This document shows, in pieces, positions 61,993-64,000 of a DNA stretch of 64,000 bases. The stretch lies in NCBI RefSeq assembly GCF_040066175.1, contig NZ_JBEAAM010000003.1, positions 1-64,000 of the forward strand, read 5' to 3'. Below the pieces are notes generated by a model. It was not told where the DNA came from and did not search any database. It worked only from the letters and a program-made list of their open reading frames with translations. Each line of letters opens with the position of its first letter. Within the stretch, counting starts at the first letter, position 1. Position numbers and translations under genes: made by a program. The stretch is from Solimonas sp040066175 (GTDB lineage Bacteria > Pseudomonadota > Gammaproteobacteria > Nevskiales > Nevskiaceae).

Positions 61993-63590
61993 ACCGGGCG
62001 GTCGTCGCGTCCGCGGGCTGGTTCCGCAACATCCCTATCCGGCGCAAGCTGACGATCCTGATGGCGCTGTCGAGCGCCGTCGGCCTGCTGATCGCCGGCA
62101 TCGTGCTGATCGGCTATACCGGTGGCACGGCGCGCACCGCCGCGCTGCGCGACCTCGAAGCGACGGCACGCATCGCCGCCGACAACGTGACCGCCGCGCT
62201 GATCTTCGGCGACGTGCAGACCGCCGATCAGCTGCTGTCGGCGCTGCGCGCGAAGACCGAGATCGATGCCGCCTGCCTGTATGCGGCCAGCGGCGAGGAT
62301 CCGCCGCAGCTGTTCGCCGTGTTCCGCGCCCACGGCGACGTCGAATGTCCGGCCCAGCCCGGGCCGCCGGGGGTGCGCCAGCGGGTCGATCGCTTCGAAT
62401 CGGTGCGCGCCGTCGAACAGGACCGCGAGCGCATCGGCTGGCTGTGGCTGCGCCAGGACCTGCGCCCGCTGCGGCACAGCCTGTCGGTGCAGATCGCGAT
62501 CACGCTGGCGGTGCTGGCGCTCAGCCTGCTGATCAGCCTGGCCATCGCCTGGGCGATGCAGCCGGCGCTCGCCGAACCGATCCTCGGCCTGGCCGGCGTC
62601 GCGCGCCGCGTCTCCGAGTCCGGCGATTACAGCCAGCGCGCGCACAAGTTCGGCAACGACGAGGTCGGCCGACTGGTCGATGACTTCAACCTGATGCTCG
62701 ACCAGATCGCGCTGCGCGACCGCGAGATCGAGCGCGCGCGCGACGCGCTGGCACAGCAGGTCCACGAGAAGACGCAGGCCAATGAGGAACTCACCGCAAC
62801 GCTGGAACGGCTGCGCGAGGCGCAGGCGCAGCTGGTGCAGGCCGAACGCCTGGCCTCGCTCGGCGGCCTGGTCGCCGGCGTCGCCCACGAGATCAACACG
62901 CCGGTCGGCGTCGGCGTCACCGCGGCCTCGACGCTGGAGGACTGGACGCGCGACATCGAGCGCCAGTACCGCAGCAACGAACTCAAGCGTTCGGACCTGG
63001 AGCGCTTCATCGAGGTGGCGCGCGAGTCCTCGCTGATCATCCTGCGCAACCTGCAGCGCGCCGCCGACCTGATCCACAGCTTCAAGCAGGTCGCGGTCGA
63101 TCAGTCGAGCGGCGAGCGGCGCCGCTTCCGCCTCAAGTCGTACATCGACGAGGTGCTGCTGAGCCTGGCGCCGAAGACCAAGAAGTCCGGACACGGCATC
63201 GAGATCCGCTGCGCCGACGACATCGAGCTGGACAGTTATCCCGGCGCGATCGCGCAGATCCTGACCAACTTCATCAGCAATTCGCTGCTGCATGCCTTCC
63301 CCGACGGCCGCCGCGGCACGCTGCGCATCGCGGTGGCCGCGGCCGAGGGCTGGGTGACACTCGAATACGCCGACGACGGCGTCGGCATCCCCGCCGAGCA
63401 CCTCAAGCGCGTCTTCGACCCCTTTTTCACGACCAAGCGCGGCACCGGCGGCAGTGGCCTGGGGCTGCACATCGTCTTCAATCTCGTGCACCAGCTGCTC
63501 GGCGGTACCATCGAAGTGTCCAGCGCGCCCGACCAGGGCACCCGCTTCGTGGTGCGCTTTCCCGTCAACGCTCCCGGAGCCTCACCATGA
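61989..63590 (+). CDS. CHASE8-like sensor histidine kinase
   Basis: A 533-residue membrane kinase. Helix 1 about 21-43; periplasmic CHASE8-like domain about 45-160 (ARIAADNVTAALIFGDVQTA); helix 2 about 166-190; HAMP about 190-245; coiled coil about 245-290; phospho-accepting His300 in GVAHEINTPVG; ATPase motifs N box NFISNSLLHAF, G1 DDGVGIP, F DPFFTT and G2 GGSGLGLHI. The start is GTG (61989-61991), overlapping the YfiR stop. It overlaps the response-regulator gene by 4 bases. Confidence 0.9.
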   Translation: MNRAVVASAGWFRNIPIRRKLTILMALSSAVGLLIAGIVLIGYTGGTARTAALRDLEATARIAADNVTAALIFGDVQTADQLLSALRAKTEIDAACLYAASGEDPPQLFAVFRAHGDVECPAQPGPPGVRQRVDRFESVRAVEQDRERIGWLWLRQDLRPLRHSLSVQIAITLAVLALSLLISLAIAWAMQPALAEPILGLAGVARRVSESGDYSQRAHKFGNDEVGRLVDDFNLMLDQIALRDREIERARDALAQQVHEKTQANEELTATLERLREAQAQLVQAERLASLGGLVAGVAHEINTPVGVGVTAASTLEDWTRDIERQYRSNELKRSDLERFIEVARESSLIILRNLQRAADLIHSFKQVAVDQSSGERRRFRLKSYIDEVLLSLAPKTKKSGHGIEIRCADDIELDSYPGAIAQILTNFISNSLLHAFPDGRRGTLRIAVAAAEGWVTLEYADDGVGIPAEHLKRVFDPFFTTKRGTGGSGLGLHIVFNLVHQLLGGTIEVSSAPDQGTRFVVRFPVNAPGASP

Positions 63591-64000
63591 CCGAAGCGAC
63601 GCTCACCTTCGCGGACGAACGGACGGCCGGCCCGCCCGACGACCCGGAACGCTGGTCGGTGCTGGTGGTCGATGACGAAGCCGAGATCCACGCCGTCACC
63701 ACGCTGGCGCTGGAGGGCATGACCTTCTGCGGACACGGCCTGCGCTTCCTGCACGCCAGCTCCGGCGCCGAGGCCCGCGAGCTGCTGCGCCAGAACCGCG
63801 ACATCGCGCTGGTCCTGCTCGATGTCGTCATGGAAACCGATCACGCCGGGCTGGAAGTGGTCGAGTACGTGCGCAACGGCCTCAACGATCCGTTCGTGCG
63901 CATCATCCTGCGCACCGGCCAGCCCGGCCAGGCGCCCGAACTGCAGGTGATCACGCGCTACGACATCAACGACTACCGGCACAAGACCGAGCTGACCCGC
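63587..64000 (+). CDS. Response regulator with DUF3369-like continuation (truncated by window end)
   Basis: The first 138 residues are visible; the gene runs off the window. The receiver domain begins WSVLVVDDEAEIHAVTTLAL (residues 23-42) and has the phospho-accepting Asp79 in IALVLLDVVMET. The segment FVRIILRTGQPGQAPE and NDYRHKTELT is typical of regulators that continue into a DUF3369 domain and often an HD-GYP or GGDEF output, but the output lies outside. Its ATG (63587) overlaps the kinase stop. Confidence 0.88.
   Translation, partial: MTEATLTFADERTAGPPDDPERWSVLVVDDEAEIHAVTTLALEGMTFCGHGLRFLHASSGAEARELLRQNRDIALVLLDVVMETDHAGLEVVEYVRNGLNDPFVRIILRTGQPGQAPELQVITRYDINDYRHKTELTR

Overview
The window is a complete-looking piece of a high-GC gammaproteobacterial chromosome. 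It is most like the Xanthomonadales/Lysobacterales, an inference from the fused nuoCD, a branched-chain 2-oxoacid dehydrogenase operon, Nqr, and the repeat types; no rRNA or taxonomic marker was available to prove it. Genes are tightly packed, many overlap by 4 bases (ATGA/GTGA), and no gene-free stretch exceeds 300 bases. Two genes are cut or possibly affected by the window edge: the response regulator at the right end is truncated, and whatever follows the nqr terminator lies outside.

Region 1 (1-30.3 kb) is a sodium/proton energetics island. On the minus strand a complete complex I operon, nuoA-B-CD-E-F-G-H-I-J-K-L-M-N (21.2 to 6.3 kb), is followed by a complete Na+-pumping NADH:quinone reductase operon, nqrA-F (6.2 to 0.1 kb). 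Divergent from nuoA on the plus strand are nhaD (Na+/H+ antiporter) and a nine-gene Mrp-type multisubunit antiporter cluster (22.9-30.3 kb). The Mrp genes follow the archaeal Mbh/Mrp order E-F-G-(A' fused to B)-C-D and carry two extra NuoL/M/N-like subunits plus a small unknown membrane protein. The nuo operon is interrupted between nuoI and nuoJ by a 423-bp element with perfect 23-bp terminal inverted repeats, made of TTTCCAG heptamers, that encodes a four-helix-bundle protein.

Region 2 (30.3-46 kb) is housekeeping and mixed: rimK, a DUF962 membrane protein, mnmG (preceded by a decayed duplicate of its own 5' end), an exported Ala/Lys-rich protein, a YgjP-type metallohydrolase, an orphan ParB, folE, a soluble acyl-ACP desaturase, acylphosphatase, a hypothetical gene and MATE transporter pair, an MFS transporter, a membrane fatty-acid desaturase and prfC.

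Region 3 (44.7-51.8 kb) holds an hvfX-A-B-C operon for a cysteine-modified metal-binding RiPP whose precursor contains an EF-hand between two groups of EGKCG-type repeats. It also holds a GGDEF/EAL protein with a degenerate GGDEF site, a CAT-anticodon tRNA, a MAPEG-like protein, a LysR regulator and a small exported protein.

Region 4 (51.8-59.3 kb) is a branched-chain 2-oxoacid dehydrogenase operon (E1 alpha, E1 beta, E2, E3, two crotonases) with a divergent Lrp-family regulator. Such complexes make the iso/anteiso acyl-CoA primers for branched fatty acids or degrade Val/Leu/Ile. A dispersed palindromic repeat sits inside the E2 interdomain linker, in frame.

Region 5 (59.4-64 kb) is a TonB-dependent receptor, a YfiR-like periplasmic protein, a CHASE8-type sensor kinase and a response regulator (truncated), overlapping end to start. 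It looks like one outer-membrane-to-cytoplasm signalling unit.
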